Origin: an uncultured SAR86 cluster bacterium | GTDB taxonomy: Bacteria > Pseudomonadota > Gammaproteobacteria > Magnimaribacterales > D2472 | Assembly (NCBI GenBank): GCA_902591565.1 | Contig: CACJBC010000006.1 | Span: forward strand, 1 to 60,263 | Reading direction: 5' to 3' | DNA length: 60,263 nt | Shown: positions 36,261 through 46,619 of the stretch, piece by piece | Layout: each line of letters begins with the position of its first letter | How positions within the stretch are numbered: position 1 is the first letter of the stretch | Translations under genes and position numbers: made by a program | The notes under the pieces: generated by a model | Seen by the model: the letters and a program-made list of their open reading frames with translations, nothing else | What the model was told of the DNA's origin: nothing | The model's database searches: none

Positions 36261-36608
36261 GGGGGCGAACAGGGTTCGACGTTTCTACTGGACTCCGAAG
36301 CGCATGCCAAGATTGTGGTAACTCTTGTAAAACATACTACAAAAAATTTAGTTGCAAATAACGACAACTACGCTTTAGCAGCTTAATGCTAACCGATGCA
36401 AAAATTGACTATGGTTTGAAGCATCGGCAAATCACATAGTCTAGCCAAGCTGTGTTGCTTGGACGCAGTTTGGTTAAAATTAATCAAGCTCGCTTTTATA
36501 CCCTGCTCTTCGGGTCATAAAAGTTAAAAGCTAATAGAATGAGCTATGCATGTAGAAGTTAGGCTGAAGGATTAGCGGACGCGGGTTCAATTCCCGCCGC
36601 CTCCACCA
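36261..36608 (+). ncRNA. ssrA: Transfer-messenger RNA (tmRNA, SsrA)
   Basis: One-piece tmRNA of about 348 bases. The 5' end GGGGGCGAACAGGGTTCGAC matches the conserved start. The 3' end has a T arm with stem GCGGG/CCCGC and loop TTCAATT, and an encoded CCA. The acceptor stem GGGGGCG pairs with CGCCTCC. The tag reading frame begins at the GCA resume codon at 36354. Sequence between the tag and the 3' end is compatible with the usual pseudoknots, which I did not fold. It acts with SmpB to release stalled ribosomes and tag their products for proteolysis. Confidence 0.97.
36354..36386 (+). other. tmRNA proteolysis-tag reading frame
   Basis: Inside ssrA the codons from 36354 read ANNDNYALAA followed by TAA. 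With the alanine carried by tmRNA itself, stalled proteins would receive A-ANNDNYALAA. The E. coli tag is A-ANDENYALAA, so only positions 3 and 4 differ (D to N, E to D). The terminal ALAA recognised by ClpXP is kept. Confidence 0.93.
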
Positions 36609-36653
36609 TTTGATATAATAAGTATTATTTAAATTGCAATTAATATAAATTTT

Positions 36654-37163
36654 ATGAAAAATATAAAAATATTCACATTATTTACAATCTTATTAACTTC
36701 AACAAATATTTATGCATTAAGTGATGACGAACAAAGTTATTGTTTTTCAACAGATCCTGAATTAGGTGATTCAGCATATTGGGCATCTGCTGCAATTAAT
36801 TTTTATAATTCAGGCCAGCATGAAAAGGCAATTAGTGTTGTTGATAATTGTTTTGAATATTATGCAGAAGACGCTATATATCAGCAAAGTCAATTAAAAA
36901 AAGCAAAAATACCATCTCCACCAATTGGAAGAGTTGATTTTAGAGAAAAAGAAAAAGTCTTTGCAAATTATGCAGTAAATGATGTTTCAATGGCTTTATG
37001 GACTAAAGCTGTTGCAGCGGAAAAAATTGGTGAAATTGATATGGCTATGGATGCATATTCAAAATGCATTTATTTGGATTATGGCAGAGCTTGGGATCCA
37101 AATGGATGGTTCTGGAATCCATCAGCTGATTGCGTCAAAAGGGCTAAAAGATTAATTAAATAA
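36654..37163 (+). CDS. Secreted small protein with TPR-like helices, function unknown
   Basis: 169 residues, not recognised. A clear signal peptide ends near IYA-LSDDE (residues 1-21), so it is probably periplasmic or surface-exposed. The mature protein has four cysteines (30, 66, 138, 160), suggesting two disulfides. Two helical stretches look like TPR or Sel1-type repeats: SAYWASAAINFYNSGQHEKA (40-59) and ALWTKAVAAEKIGEIDMAMD (114-133). An aromatic segment WDPNGWFWNPSADC ends the protein. It stands alone between ssrA and rpsT, 45 bases after tmRNA. A protein-binding role is only a guess. Confidence 0.7.
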   Translation: MKNIKIFTLFTILLTSTNIYALSDDEQSYCFSTDPELGDSAYWASAAINFYNSGQHEKAISVVDNCFEYYAEDAIYQQSQLKKAKIPSPPIGRVDFREKEKVFANYAVNDVSMALWTKAVAAEKIGEIDMAMDAYSKCIYLDYGRAWDPNGWFWNPSADCVKRAKRLIK

Positions 37164-37230
37164 TTTTGCATCAATATAGACATATCCTGATTTCATTATT
37201 AAACTACGCACCTATTTTTTAAAAACAATT

Positions 37231-37494
37231 ATGGCAAACTCTAAACAAGCAATAAAAAGAGCAAAACAAAATGCTGAAACATATAAGTTAAAGCATGCAC
37301 AAAGATCAAAGGTAAGAACTGCTGTAAAAGCTGTTCGCGCTAGTATTGAAGCTAATGATGCTGTTAAAGCAAAAGAGCTGCTGACTAATGCTGAAAAGGT
37401 TTTAGACTCCTCCGCTTCAAAAAAAGTAATACACAAAAATGCAGCTGCAAGAACCAAAAGCAGACTTTCTAAAGCTGTAAAAGCTTTAAATTAG
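37231..37494 (+). CDS. rpsT: 30S ribosomal protein S20
   Basis: 87 residues, the same length as E. coli S20. The basic helical start MANSKQAIKRAKQNAETYK and the end HKNAAARTKSRLSKAVKAL are typical. It binds 16S rRNA as a primary assembly protein. Its last 9 bases overlap the end of the convergent obgE gene. I see no clear promoter in the 67-base gap upstream (37164-37230). Confidence 0.95.
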   Translation: MANSKQAIKRAKQNAETYKLKHAQRSKVRTAVKAVRASIEANDAVKAKELLTNAEKVLDSSASKKVIHKNAAARTKSRLSKAVKALN

Positions 37495-38508
37495 ATCTAA
37501 TTTATTTTTTGATACAGATTCTTCTAGAGCATTCAAAAGCTCTTTCGTACCCTGTCCTGTAGCAGCGGATATAAAAAAGATATCTCCATTTGGTATATTT
37601 AGTTCATTCTGAATTGATTTGGTATATACAGATAAATCTTCAGATTCAAGTAAATCTATCTTATTGCAAACAACCCATGAAACTTTTTGTGTTAAGTCAT
37701 CTTTATATGCTGCTAGTTCATTTTTCAAAAGTTTTATCTGCTCAACTGGCATAAGCTGCTCTGATGAAAACAAATCAACAAAAATTAATAAAAGACCGGT
37801 CCTTGAAATATGTTGTAAAAATTTTATTCCAAGTCCTGCACCCTCTGATGCGCCTTCTATAAGACCAGGTATGTCTGCAATTACGAAACTAGAATCGTTT
37901 CCTTTTATTGTACCTAGATGAGGCCTTAGCGTGGTAAAAGGATAGCTACCAATTTTAGGCTTTGCAGATGATACTTTATTTAAGAAAGTTGATTTACCTG
38001 CATTTGGAAAACCTACTAAACCAACATCAGCTAGCGATTTTAACTCTAATCTTATGAATCTAACTTCACCTTCAAAGCCTAATGTATACTTTCTTGGAGC
38101 TTGATTAGTACTTGATTTAAAACGAGCATTGCCTTGACCTCCATCACCACCTTTTGCAATAACATATGAAGCGTTATCATCACAACAATCTAGCAGCTCA
38201 TCATTAGAAATATCATCATAAACTACAGTACCTTTCGGGATATCTATTATTAAATCTTCAGCTGCTGGTCCAGATTTATTTTTACCTGCTCCAGGTTTTC
38301 CATTTTTTGCAATGAAAACTTTTTTATTTTGAAAATCAATTAAGGTATTTTTATTTGAATTCACTTTAAAAATGATATCGCCGCCTTTACCTCCATCTCC
38401 GCCATCAGGGCCTCCAAATGGAATATACTTTTCTCTTCTGAAACTTGAGGCACCGGCACCACCGTTCCCTGCCCTAACTTCGAGAAAGGCCTCGTCAATA
38501 AAATTCAT
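37486..38508 (-). CDS. obgE: GTPase ObgE/CgtA
   Basis: 340 residues. A large-subunit assembly GTPase. The glycine-rich Obg domain (residues 1-158) contains FVDEAFLEV-like FIDEAFLEVRAGNGGAGASS and RREKYIPFGGPDGGDGGKGG. The GTPase domain has the P loop GFPNAGKSTFL, switch II DIPGLIEGASEGAGLG and the NKID specificity motif in CNKIDLLE. It lies 15 bases after rpmA, as in the common rplU-rpmA-obgE operon. The C-terminus is short, as in many small genomes. Confidence 0.96.
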   Translation of the reverse strand: MNFIDEAFLEVRAGNGGAGASSFRREKYIPFGGPDGGDGGKGGDIIFKVNSNKNTLIDFQNKKVFIAKNGKPGAGKNKSGPAAEDLIIDIPKGTVVYDDISNDELLDCCDDNASYVIAKGGDGGQGNARFKSSTNQAPRKYTLGFEGEVRFIRLELKSLADVGLVGFPNAGKSTFLNKVSSAKPKIGSYPFTTLRPHLGTIKGNDSSFVIADIPGLIEGASEGAGLGIKFLQHISRTGLLLIFVDLFSSEQLMPVEQIKLLKNELAAYKDDLTQKVSWVVCNKIDLLESEDLSVYTKSIQNELNIPNGDIFFISAATGQGTKELLNALEESVSKNKLDLI

Positions 38509-38523
38509 GAGATAAAGGAAATG

Positions 38524-38781
38524 TTATTGTGGAATAACGTTTGCAGTTTTTCTACTTTTTGGTCCTTTGTATGTGAATTGAACAACACCAGCTGCTTTTG
38601 CAAAAAGAGTATCATCTTTACCAATACCAACATTAATACCAGGATGAGTATTTGTACCTCTTTGTCGTATTAAAATTTCACCAGCTTTTACAACCTGGCC
38701 ACCAAATCTTTTTACGCCAAGTCTCTTAGCATTCGAATCTCTACCGTTCTTACTAGAACCACCTGCTTTCTTATGTGCCAT
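38524..38781 (-). CDS. rpmA: 50S ribosomal protein L27
   Basis: 85 residues (E. coli 85). The flexible N-terminus [20 protein letters not shown] reaches the peptidyl transferase centre. The rest includes [20 protein letters not shown]. Its ATG overlaps the rplU stop by one base (TAATG). Confidence 0.97.
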   Translation of the reverse strand: MAHKKAGGSSKNGRDSNAKRLGVKRFGGQVVKAGEILIRQRGTNTHPGINVGIGKDDTLFAKAAGVVQFTYKGPKSRKTANVIPQ

Positions 38782-39101
38782 TATTTACTCTCTAATTTAA
38801 TATCTTTAATCTCAACCTGTGAATGTCTAGCTCTATGACCAGTTTTTGTCATACTGTGTTTTCTTCTTCTAAAACGTAATATAGAAATTTTATCTGATTT
38901 AACTATATCAACTATCTCAGCGGTAACTTTCACATTAGATAAATATGGTTGACCAATTTCAACATTATTATCATCAACATACAACAGAACGTTATCAAAA
39001 GTTATTTTTGTTCCAGGCTCATCTTTTAATAAATCTACAGGCAAAGTCATGCCTTTTTCAACTTTATGTTGTTTTCCACCTGATTCAATTACTGCATACA
39101 T
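38781..39101 (-). CDS. rplU: 50S ribosomal protein L21
   Basis: 106 residues (E. coli 103). It begins [18 protein letters not shown] and carries [20 protein letters not shown], the conserved rRNA-binding end. First gene of rplU-rpmA-obgE, preceded by a good promoter and divergent from ispB, an arrangement common in gammaproteobacteria. Confidence 0.97.
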   Translation of the reverse strand: MYAVIESGGKQHKVEKGMTLPVDLLKDEPGTKITFDNVLLYVDDNNVEIGQPYLSNVKVTAEIVDIVKSDKISILRFRRRKHSMTKTGHRARHSQVEIKDIKLESK

Positions 39102-39124
39102 ATTAATATTCCTAAAGGTGGCAA

Positions 39125-39153
39125 AATATACGCTTTAATGAGGAATTTATCAA
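39125..39153 (-). promoter_or_regulatory. Sigma-70 promoter of rplU-rpmA-obgE
   Basis: On the minus strand TTGATA (39148-39153) is followed by 17 bases and TATATT (39125-39130). Each box matches the consensus at five of six positions and the spacing is ideal. Transcription would start near 39118, about 17 bases before the rplU ATG. A ribosome-binding AGGAAT-like stretch lies between. Confidence 0.6.
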
Positions 39154-39161
39154 TAGTTATG

Positions 39162-39167
39162 TATAAT
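39162..39167 (+). promoter_or_regulatory. Possible -10 element for ispB-fabA-fabB
   Basis: TATAAT lies 24 bases before the ispB ATG in the 89-base gap. The -35 position (about 39139) has no good match and would interleave with the opposing rplU promoter, so the two promoters would compete for the same DNA. Tentative. Confidence 0.35.
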
Positions 39168-39190
39168 TTTGCATAAAATATTAGGCTTTT

Positions 39191-40144
39191 ATGAAAAACA
39201 CTCATTCATTACAAAAAGAATTAAATATTGTAAAAAGGCTCATTAAAGATGAGGTCATTGCAGAAAAAACTATTTCAGACCTCTATAAATATATTTTTAA
39301 ATCAGATGGTAAAAGGCTAAGAGCAAAATTAAGCCTAATAACATCTTCGTTAAATAAAAGAAAAAATAAAAAAAGGCTCAAGTTGGCTGCAGTTATTGAG
39401 CTTCTTCATACAGCAACTCTAGTTCATGATGATGTGGTTGATGAGTCTCAAACAAGAAGAGGAGTTAAATCTGTAAATACGCTTTGGTCGAATGCTCACG
39501 GTGTTTTAATCGGAGACTATATATATTCTAAAGCTTTTATTTTAATGGTAGAAATTGCAGAGCCTAAAATTCTTCATGAACTTGCAAATGCAACTAATGA
39601 CATATCAAAAGGTGAATTAATACAACTTGATGCACTAAATAATGTTTCAGTTGATTTAAAAAAACTTGAAGCCATCAGTTATTATAAAACAGGCAGACTT
39701 TTTGAAGCTTCTGCAAAAACAGGTGCAATACTTTCTGGTGGTGACAGAAATTTTGTAAACAATGTTTCCAGATGTGCTAAAAACCTTGGAGTTTTATTTC
39801 AAATAAAAGATGATCTTTTAGATTACTCTTTAGATGAAAAAGCTATTGGCAAGCCTGTGTTTCAAGATATTAAAGAAGGCAAACTAACTTATCCATTTTA
39901 TTTTGCCTACACTAATGCAGACAAGAAGAATAAAGAAAAACTATTATCCTATCTAGGAAAAAAAAGACTAAATATAAAATCTATTTATAACTTAATTCAT
40001 AATTTAAATGGCATAAAAAAAACAGAATTGCTAGCTACTAAATATCAAAATAAAGCAATAAAACATGCAAATTCAATAAATCATAAACATATCAAAGCAG
40101 AAATGTTAAAATTAATTGACTCTGCATTTTATAGGAAAAAATGA
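39191..40144 (+). CDS. ispB: Polyprenyl diphosphate synthase (octaprenyl type)
   Basis: 317 residues. Trans-prenyltransferase that makes the ubiquinone side chain. The first Asp-rich motif is [15 protein letters not shown] and the second is [24 protein letters not shown] near residue 37 is also conserved. Divergence from rplU is the usual context for ispB. The exact chain length (seven to nine units) cannot be read from the sequence. It overlaps fabA by four bases (ATGA). Confidence 0.92.
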   Translation: MKNTHSLQKELNIVKRLIKDEVIAEKTISDLYKYIFKSDGKRLRAKLSLITSSLNKRKNKKRLKLAAVIELLHTATLVHDDVVDESQTRRGVKSVNTLWSNAHGVLIGDYIYSKAFILMVEIAEPKILHELANATNDISKGELIQLDALNNVSVDLKKLEAISYYKTGRLFEASAKTGAILSGGDRNFVNNVSRCAKNLGVLFQIKDDLLDYSLDEKAIGKPVFQDIKEGKLTYPFYFAYTNADKKNKEKLLSYLGKKRLNIKSIYNLIHNLNGIKKTELLATKYQNKAIKHANSINHKHIKAEMLKLIDSAFYRKK

Positions 40145-40665
40145 GCTTTATACCCAAGTCTAGTTACAGTAAAACTGAACTAATAGACTGCTCTAATGGA
40201 AAACTCTTCACCAAAGCTGGAGATGGAAGATTGCCATCAGACAATATGCTAATGTTTGATGAAATTCAAAATATCAATAGTACTGGTGGAGAATTTGGCA
40301 AAGGGAGTGTTGTTGCAAACCTAAGTATTAATCCAAATCTATGGTTTTTTAATTGTCATTTCAAAGAAGACCCTGTTATGCCAGGATGCCTTGGATTAGA
40401 TGCTATGTGGCAATTGCTTGGCTTTTATCTCTTATGGTCTGGCATGCCAGGCATTGGTAGAGCCTTGGGTGCGGAAAAAGTTAAGTTTTTTGGACAGGTT
40501 CTTCCAACTGCTAGAATAGTTCGATATGAGTTAGATATTAAAAGAGTTATAAATAGAGGTGCTGTTTTAGGCTTAGCAAATGGTAAAATGTATGTTGATG
40601 ATAAACAAATTTACAGTGCTGAAAAACTTAAAGTAGGCTTATTTGATGATCCAAGCAATTTTTAA
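40141..40665 (+). CDS. fabA: 3-Hydroxydecanoyl-ACP dehydratase/isomerase
   Basis: 174 residues (E. coli 172). It introduces the double bond for unsaturated fatty acid synthesis at the C10 stage. The active-site His is in [20 protein letters not shown], whose later Asp is the second catalytic residue; [12 protein letters not shown] near the N-terminus and [17 protein letters not shown] are also typical. It overlaps ispB and lies 3 bases before fabB, with which it works. Confidence 0.96.
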   Translation: MSFIPKSSYSKTELIDCSNGKLFTKAGDGRLPSDNMLMFDEIQNINSTGGEFGKGSVVANLSINPNLWFFNCHFKEDPVMPGCLGLDAMWQLLGFYLLWSGMPGIGRALGAEKVKFFGQVLPTARIVRYELDIKRVINRGAVLGLANGKMYVDDKQIYSAEKLKVGLFDDPSNF

Positions 40666-40668
40666 AAA

Positions 40669-41877
40669 ATGAGAAATGTAGTTATAACTGGTGTTGGTAT
40701 TAAATCATGTATAGGTAATACATATGATGAGGTTTTAGATAGTCTTAAAAATGGTAAGTCAGGTATTACAGCAGATGAAACGCACAAAGAAATGGGTTTT
40801 CGAAGCCAAGTATCTGGTTCTGTTGATCTAAATTTTTCAGAATTAATTGATCGAAAGCTCTACAGATTTATGGGTGAATCAGCTTCATATGCATATTTAG
40901 CTGCCCAGGACGCTATTGAAATGGCTGGCATTTCTGAATTGCATTTGAATTCAGATAGAACTGGAATAGTCGCTGGTTCTGGTGGAGCATCAACAAGAGT
41001 AATGGTCTCAACATCAGATATTACAAGAGAAAAAGGCCCAAAAAGAATTGGACCGTATGCTGTTACTAAGTCAATGGGAAGTTCTATTTCTGCTATTTTG
41101 GGTACTGCATACAAACTTAAAGGTATAAATTATTCAATTTCTTCTGCTTGTGCAACAAGCGCTCATTGCATTGGTCATGGTGCAGATTTAATTAAATCTG
41201 GTCAACAAGACATAGTAATAGCTGGTGGTGGTGAAGACCTTCATTGGAGTTCTTCAAGTCTATTTGATGCTATGGGAGCTCTATCATCTAATTTTAATGA
41301 TAATCCATCTATAGCTTCCAGAGCTTATGATAAAAATAGAGATGGGTTTGTTATTTCTGGAGGTTCTGGAATGGTGATTCTAGAAGATGAGGAGCACGCG
41401 TTAAAAAGGAATGCTAATATTCTAGCAAAATTGACAGGCTATTATGCTACCTCTGACGGTTATGACATGGTTGCACCATCTGGTGAAGGAGCATTGAGAT
41501 GTATGAAAGGCGCCATGCATAATCATGGGTCTGAGGTTGATTATATTAATACTCATGGTACCAGCACTCCAGTTGGAGACGTAGCTGAGTTAAAAGCAAT
41601 AAAAGAGCTTTTTAAGAATGACATACCAGTCATAAGCTCCACAAAATCAATGACTGGTCACTCTCTTGGAGCAACAGGAGTTCAAGAAGCGATTTATTCA
41701 ATAATGATGATGAGGGAAAAATTTATTGCTCCATCAATTAATATTGATGAATTATGTGATGAAGCTCTTGGATTAAACATTGCCACACAAACATTAGAGA
41801 AAGATATTAATTCTGTTCTTAGTAATTCTTTTGGCTTTGGTGGAACGAATGCCAGTCTTGTTTTATCAAAATATTAA
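40669..41877 (+). CDS. fabB: 3-Oxoacyl-ACP synthase I
   Basis: 402 residues (E. coli 406). Condensing enzyme that extends the unsaturated chain made by FabA. The catalytic Cys is in [16 protein letters not shown], the two His are in [11 protein letters not shown] and [11 protein letters not shown], and the C-terminus has [14 protein letters not shown]. Paired with fabA as in Pseudomonas. It ends 12 bases before the convergent ssb gene. Confidence 0.96.
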   Translation: MRNVVITGVGIKSCIGNTYDEVLDSLKNGKSGITADETHKEMGFRSQVSGSVDLNFSELIDRKLYRFMGESASYAYLAAQDAIEMAGISELHLNSDRTGIVAGSGGASTRVMVSTSDITREKGPKRIGPYAVTKSMGSSISAILGTAYKLKGINYSISSACATSAHCIGHGADLIKSGQQDIVIAGGGEDLHWSSSSLFDAMGALSSNFNDNPSIASRAYDKNRDGFVISGGSGMVILEDEEHALKRNANILAKLTGYYATSDGYDMVAPSGEGALRCMKGAMHNHGSEVDYINTHGTSTPVGDVAELKAIKELFKNDIPVISSTKSMTGHSLGATGVQEAIYSIMMMREKFIAPSINIDELCDEALGLNIATQTLEKDINSVLSNSFGFGGTNASLVLSKY

Positions 41878-41889
41878 TCAATAAGTTTT

Positions 41890-42327
41890 TTAAAAAGGTA
41901 TATCGTCGTCTGTTAAACCTTGTCCTGAATCATCCTCAGGAAAAGGTGATTCAGACTGATCAGATGCCATAGAGCTATTTGAGCCTGAGGATCTTGAACC
42001 AAGCATAGTTAATTCACTTCCAACAATTTCAGTTGTCCATCTATCAGCACCATTTTTATCTTGCCACTTTCTTGTTTGCAGTTTGCCTTCAATGTAAACA
42101 CTGGATCCCTTATCAAGATATTTCTCAACAATTTCAGCAAGTTTTCCAAAATATACAACTCTGTGCCACTCTGTTTTATCTCTCATCTCACCACTTTCTT
42201 TGTCTTTCCATGATTCTGTGGTTGCAACTGAAAGATTAGCTACTGCAGACTGGGTAGCTGTATATCTCATTTCAGGCTTTTGACCTAAATTACCTACTAA
42301 AATTACTTTATTTACGCCTCTACTCAT
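41890..42327 (-). CDS. ssb: Single-stranded DNA-binding protein
   Basis: 145 residues. The N-terminal OB fold starts [20 protein letters not shown] and includes [19 protein letters not shown] Ser/Gly-rich linker leads to the acidic tip DDDIPF, which docks repair and replication partners. It diverges from uvrA across 69 bases, as in many gammaproteobacteria. I see no LexA box in that gap. Confidence 0.96.
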   Translation of the reverse strand: MSRGVNKVILVGNLGQKPEMRYTATQSAVANLSVATTESWKDKESGEMRDKTEWHRVVYFGKLAEIVEKYLDKGSSVYIEGKLQTRKWQDKNGADRWTTEIVGSELTMLGSRSSGSNSSMASDQSESPFPEDDSGQGLTDDDIPF

Positions 42328-42396
42328 AATTACCTCTTATAATAATCTTAGAAGTTTAACCTAAATTAATTTTTTCATCACGGTATTTTATTTTAA

Positions 42397-45213
42397 ATGG
42401 ATAGTATTTTTATCAAAGGAGCTCGCACTCATAATCTTAAAAACATCAGCATTGAAATACCAAGAAATAAAATTATCGTAATCACAGGTCTTTCTGGTTC
42501 AGGTAAGTCTTCATTAGCATTCGATACACTCTATGCTGAAGGTCAAAGGAGATATGTTGAGTCCCTATCTGCCTATGCTAGACAGTTTTTATCTATGATG
42601 GAAAAGCCAGATGTCGATCAAATTGAAGGTCTTTCACCAGCGATCTCTATTGAACAAAAGGCAACGTCGCACAACCCAAGATCAACTGTTGGAACAGTTA
42701 CTGAAATATATGACTATTTAAGATTGCTTTATTCAAGAATTGGTACTCCTATATGCCCAGATCATAATGAAGAGTTAAGAGCGAAGACGGTGTCGGAAAT
42801 ATGTGACGAAATATATAAATTGAAAGATAATTCAAAAATTATGATTTTATCTCCAATTATTAGAGGTAAAAAAGGTGAACATTTAGCTGTTTATGAAGAC
42901 TTAAGAAAAAGTGGTTACGTCAGAGTAAAAGTAAATGATGTTGTATATCCTATAGAAGAGTTTCCTGAGTTAGATAAAAATAAAAAACATGATATCTCCG
43001 CTGTAGTTGATCGTTTAGTAATTAAAAGCTCAGAAGAAGATAGATCTAGGTTGGCAGAATCGATTGAAAGTTCATTATACCTTTCTAATGGATTGGTTGA
43101 AGTTGAAGAAATTGATGAAAAAGTTACAGCACTATATTCATCTAATTTTTCTTGTTCAAAATGCGGTTATGCAGTTGCCGAGCTAGAGCCTAGAATGTTT
43201 TCTTTTAATAATCCGTACGGAGCATGCACTAAATGTGATGGTCTTGGCGTTATTCAATATTTTAATGAAAAAAGATTAATCCAAGATGAAGATGTTTCAA
43301 TATCAAATGGTGCTATTAAAGGTTGGACAAGAAGGAACAGGTTCTATTTTTATCAACTAAAATGTCTGGCTGCTCATTATGATTTTAGTCTGACAACTAA
43401 ATGGAAAGATTATAGTCAGGAGATAAAAGATATTATTCTTTGGGGATCAAAAGATAAAGTTGATTTTTCCCATAGATTTCGAAGTGGCAGCAGAATAGTT
43501 AGAAAACATAAATTTGAAGGTATTATTCCTAGCACTGAGAGGCGATTTAAAGAAACTGATTCTGATTTTATAAGAGACGAATTGTCTAAATTAATGTCGA
43601 AAAGTACTTGTGACGAGTGTGACGGATCAAGATTAAATACTCAATCAAGAAATGTTTTCATCAATAGTACGCCAATACATGCAATAACAAGTATGAGAAT
43701 TAATGAAGCTTTAAGCTTTATAAAAACTATGAAGCTCGATGGTGCAAAAGAAAAAATTGCCGAAAAGATTTTAAAAGAAATCAGAGAGCGTCTTACTTTT
43801 TTAGAAGATGTAGGATTAAATTATCTTACACTTGATAGAAGTGCTGAAACATTATCCGGCGGTGAAGCGCAAAGAATTAGATTGGCAAGTCAAATAGGCT
43901 CAGGTCTAGTTGGAGTGACATATGTTCTTGATGAACCATCTATCGGTCTTCATCAGCGGGATAATGAAAAACTTATAAAAACACTTAAAAACCTTAAAAA
44001 TCTTGGCAATACAGTGATTGTAGTTGAGCATGATGAAGAAGCTATTAGGTGTGCTGATTTTATAATTGATATTGGTCCTGGTGCTGGTGTACATGGAGGT
44101 GAAATATGTGCCAAAGGTTCTCTAGAAGATATATTAAAAAATAAGAAATCAATCACTGCAAAGTATTTATCTGGAAAAAAAGAAATTAAGGCACCTAAAA
44201 AAAGACTTACGCCAAATGAAAATAAGATAAGAATAATTAATGCACATGAAAATAATTTAAAAAATATCTCTACTGAAATACCTGTGGGTTTATTTACCTG
44301 TATTACTGGTGTTTCAGGATCAGGTAAATCTTCCTTGATAAATCAAACGCTTTTGCCACTAAGCTCTTTTATTTTGAATAAATCAAAATTATCAAAAGAA
44401 ATTAAATGTGAAAAAATTGAGGGTCTGGAAAATCTTGACAAAGTTATTAGCATTGATCAATCTCCAATTGGAAGGACTCCAAGATCTAATCCCGCTACTT
44501 ATACTGGTTTATTTTCTTATATAAGAGATTTACTTTCAGAAACTATAGAAGCTAAATCCAGAGGCTATAAACCCGGAAGATTTAGTTTTAATGTTAAAGG
44601 TGGAAGATGTGAGGCTTGCCAGGGCGATGGAATGATAAAAGTGGAAATGCATTTCCTTGCTGATGTATATGTTAAATGTGATGTATGTGACGGTAATAGA
44701 TACAACGAACAAACGTTGGAGGTTAAATACAAAGAAAAAAATATTAGCGACATACTAAATATGACGGTTGAAGAAGCATTAATATTTTTCGAAGCTATCC
44801 CATCGATAAAGAAGAAATTAATAACTTTGAATGATGTAGGACTTGGATATATAACTTTAGGGCAATCAGCTACCACCCTCTCTGGTGGTGAGGCACAAAG
44901 AATTAAGCTTGCTAAAGAGTTATCAAAAAGAAGTACAGGAAAAACTCTATTTGTTCTTGATGAGCCAACAACAGGATTACATTTTGCTGATATTGAATTG
45001 CTACTCAATGTTTTAAATCGCTTAAAAGATCAAGGCAATACTATTGTAGTGATTGAACATAATTTAGATGTTGTAAAAACTGCTGATTGGATTATAGATC
45101 TAGGCCCAGAAGGTGGAAGCGACGGAGGTAATATTGTCGCCTCTGGAACACCAGAAGAAATTGCAAAGGTTAATCAATCCTTTACGGGACAATTTTTAAA
45201 GAAAATGTTATGA
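42397..45213 (+). CDS. uvrA: Excinuclease ABC subunit A
   Basis: 938 residues (E. coli 940). Damage-recognition ATPase of nucleotide excision repair. Two ABC modules: Walker [13 protein letters not shown] and [12 protein letters not shown], and signatures [12 protein letters not shown] and [12 protein letters not shown]. Zinc modules are seen as [15 protein letters not shown] and CDECDGSR in the first half, and CEACQGDG with CDVCDGNR in the second. ATG start without a clear Shine-Dalgarno sequence. It ends one base before the convergent rplQ gene. Confidence 0.98.
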   Translation: MDSIFIKGARTHNLKNISIEIPRNKIIVITGLSGSGKSSLAFDTLYAEGQRRYVESLSAYARQFLSMMEKPDVDQIEGLSPAISIEQKATSHNPRSTVGTVTEIYDYLRLLYSRIGTPICPDHNEELRAKTVSEICDEIYKLKDNSKIMILSPIIRGKKGEHLAVYEDLRKSGYVRVKVNDVVYPIEEFPELDKNKKHDISAVVDRLVIKSSEEDRSRLAESIESSLYLSNGLVEVEEIDEKVTALYSSNFSCSKCGYAVAELEPRMFSFNNPYGACTKCDGLGVIQYFNEKRLIQDEDVSISNGAIKGWTRRNRFYFYQLKCLAAHYDFSLTTKWKDYSQEIKDIILWGSKDKVDFSHRFRSGSRIVRKHKFEGIIPSTERRFKETDSDFIRDELSKLMSKSTCDECDGSRLNTQSRNVFINSTPIHAITSMRINEALSFIKTMKLDGAKEKIAEKILKEIRERLTFLEDVGLNYLTLDRSAETLSGGEAQRIRLASQIGSGLVGVTYVLDEPSIGLHQRDNEKLIKTLKNLKNLGNTVIVVEHDEEAIRCADFIIDIGPGAGVHGGEICAKGSLEDILKNKKSITAKYLSGKKEIKAPKKRLTPNENKIRIINAHENNLKNISTEIPVGLFTCITGVSGSGKSSLINQTLLPLSSFILNKSKLSKEIKCEKIEGLENLDKVISIDQSPIGRTPRSNPATYTGLFSYIRDLLSETIEAKSRGYKPGRFSFNVKGGRCEACQGDGMIKVEMHFLADVYVKCDVCDGNRYNEQTLEVKYKEKNISDILNMTVEEALIFFEAIPSIKKKLITLNDVGLGYITLGQSATTLSGGEAQRIKLAKELSKRSTGKTLFVLDEPTTGLHFADIELLLNVLNRLKDQGNTIVVIEHNLDVVKTADWIIDLGPEGGSDGGNIVASGTPEEIAKVNQSFTGQFLKKML

Positions 45214-45214
45214 A

Positions 45215-45628
45215 TTAGGCAGCCGAGTCTTCTTTTAATTCTGGAGCTTCTGTTGGCTCAGTATCATCAAGGTTTCTGTCAACTAATTCTATATATGCCA
45301 TATCAGCTTTATCACCTGGTCTAAATCCGGCCTTAATTATTCTTGTATAACCACCGTTTCTTTCTTTTGCATTAATTGCAATTTCTGTAAAAAGCTTTGC
45401 CACAGCTGCATCAGACCTGAGCTTATTAAAAGCCAACCTTCGGTTAGCAACTGTATCTTCTTTTCCAAGAGTAATAAGAGGCTCGATAACCTTTCTTAAC
45501 TCTTTTGCTTTAGGCAAAGTAGTTTTAATAATATCTTGTTCTATCAAAGCTATAGCTAGATTTTTTAATAGAGCTTTTCTATGTGAAGAATTTCTATTTA
45601 ACTTTCTTCCTGCTTTTCTATGTCTCAT
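45215..45628 (-). CDS. rplQ: 50S ribosomal protein L17
   Basis: 137 residues (E. coli 127). The start [20 protein letters not shown] is near-identical to the family, and [20 protein letters not shown] closes the fold. A short acidic tail (residues about 120-137, ending KEDSAA) is extra. Last gene of the alpha operon, three bases after rpoA. Confidence 0.97.
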   Translation of the reverse strand: MRHRKAGRKLNRNSSHRKALLKNLAIALIEQDIIKTTLPKAKELRKVIEPLITLGKEDTVANRRLAFNKLRSDAAVAKLFTEIAINAKERNGGYTRIIKAGFRPGDKADMAYIELVDRNLDDTEPTEAPELKEDSAA

Positions 45629-45631
45629 TTT

Positions 45632-46597
45632 TTATCCTACTGGTGGCCAATTTTCTACATTCATACCCAATGAAAGATCTTTAGATGCCAATACATCTTT
45701 AATCTCATTTAAGGATTTTTTACCAAGATTTGGTGTCTTTAATAAGTCAAACTCTGATCTGTGTATTAAGTCTCCGATTAAGAAAATACTCTCAGCTTTA
45801 AGACAATTTGTTGATCGCACTGTTAACTCAAGTTCTTCAATAGATCTTAATAATATAGGATCAAAGTCATTTTGATCTTTTTTAGCTTCTTGTTCGGCAA
45901 TAGCATCTAAATCAACAAAAGCGCTTAGTTGTTGCTGAAGAATAGTAGCAGAATGCTCTATTGCTAGTTTTGGATCAAGAGTTCCATCAGTTTCTAACTC
46001 TATAACTAATTTATCTAAGTCAGTTCTTTTTTCAAACCTAGCATTATCAACAGTATAAGAAACTCTTCTTACTGGACTGTATGAGGCATCTACTTTTAAA
46101 GCTCCAACAACTCTATCTTCATCATCTCTTAAATCTGCTGGCTCATACCCTCTTCCTGTTCTTACTGAAAGAGTCATCTTCAAATTAACCTTATCTACTA
46201 TAGTAGCAATATGAAAATCTGGATTTACTAATTCGACTGTTCCAGGAACCTCAAATGAAGATGCAAGCACATCACATGGCCCAGTAACATCTAATGTTAT
46301 CTCTGCATGATTGCCCTCAATTACGTTAACTGGCATATCTTTGATATTCAACAAAATATCTATAACATCCTCTCTAACGCCCTCGATTGTGCTGTATTCA
46401 TGAGAAATACCATCAATAGCCACGTCTGTAACTGCAGCACCTGGCATTGAAGATAATAAAATTCTTCTAAGAGCATTACCTAGAGTATGTCCAAAACCTC
46501 TTTCCAGAGGCTCTAAAGTAATCTTTGACAGATTTGGTGTTACGTCATCAACTTGAATTTCAGTTGGGACTAAAAGATCTATAACTGATATTTGCAT
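45632..46597 (-). CDS. rpoA: RNA polymerase alpha subunit
   Basis: 321 residues (E. coli 329). The N-terminal dimerisation domain has [20 protein letters not shown]. The C-terminal domain keeps the UP-element-binding stretch [16 protein letters not shown] and ends [17 protein letters not shown] and [12 protein letters not shown] chose the ATG at 46597: homology begins there (MQISVIDLL), a GGAG sequence lies upstream, and the open frame's 15 extra codons would run into the intergenic stretch after rpsD. Confidence 0.97.
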   Translation of the reverse strand: MQISVIDLLVPTEIQVDDVTPNLSKITLEPLERGFGHTLGNALRRILLSSMPGAAVTDVAIDGISHEYSTIEGVREDVIDILLNIKDMPVNVIEGNHAEITLDVTGPCDVLASSFEVPGTVELVNPDFHIATIVDKVNLKMTLSVRTGRGYEPADLRDDEDRVVGALKVDASYSPVRRVSYTVDNARFEKRTDLDKLVIELETDGTLDPKLAIEHSATILQQQLSAFVDLDAIAEQEAKKDQNDFDPILLRSIEELELTVRSTNCLKAESIFLIGDLIHRSEFDLLKTPNLGKKSLNEIKDVLASKDLSLGMNVENWPPVG

Positions 46598-46619
46598 AAT
46601 TTTCTCCGTCTTTAATATT

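Noticed and set aside
36609-36653. Terminator after tmRNA
   Set aside because: Only a very weak AT stem (ATAATA-AG-TATTAT) and a short AATTGCAATT palindrome are present; too AT-rich and loop too small to call.
42328-42396. LexA (SOS) box between ssb and uvrA
   Set aside because: In E. coli this gap is SOS-controlled. I looked for a CTG-N10-CAG palindrome in these 69 bases and saw none.
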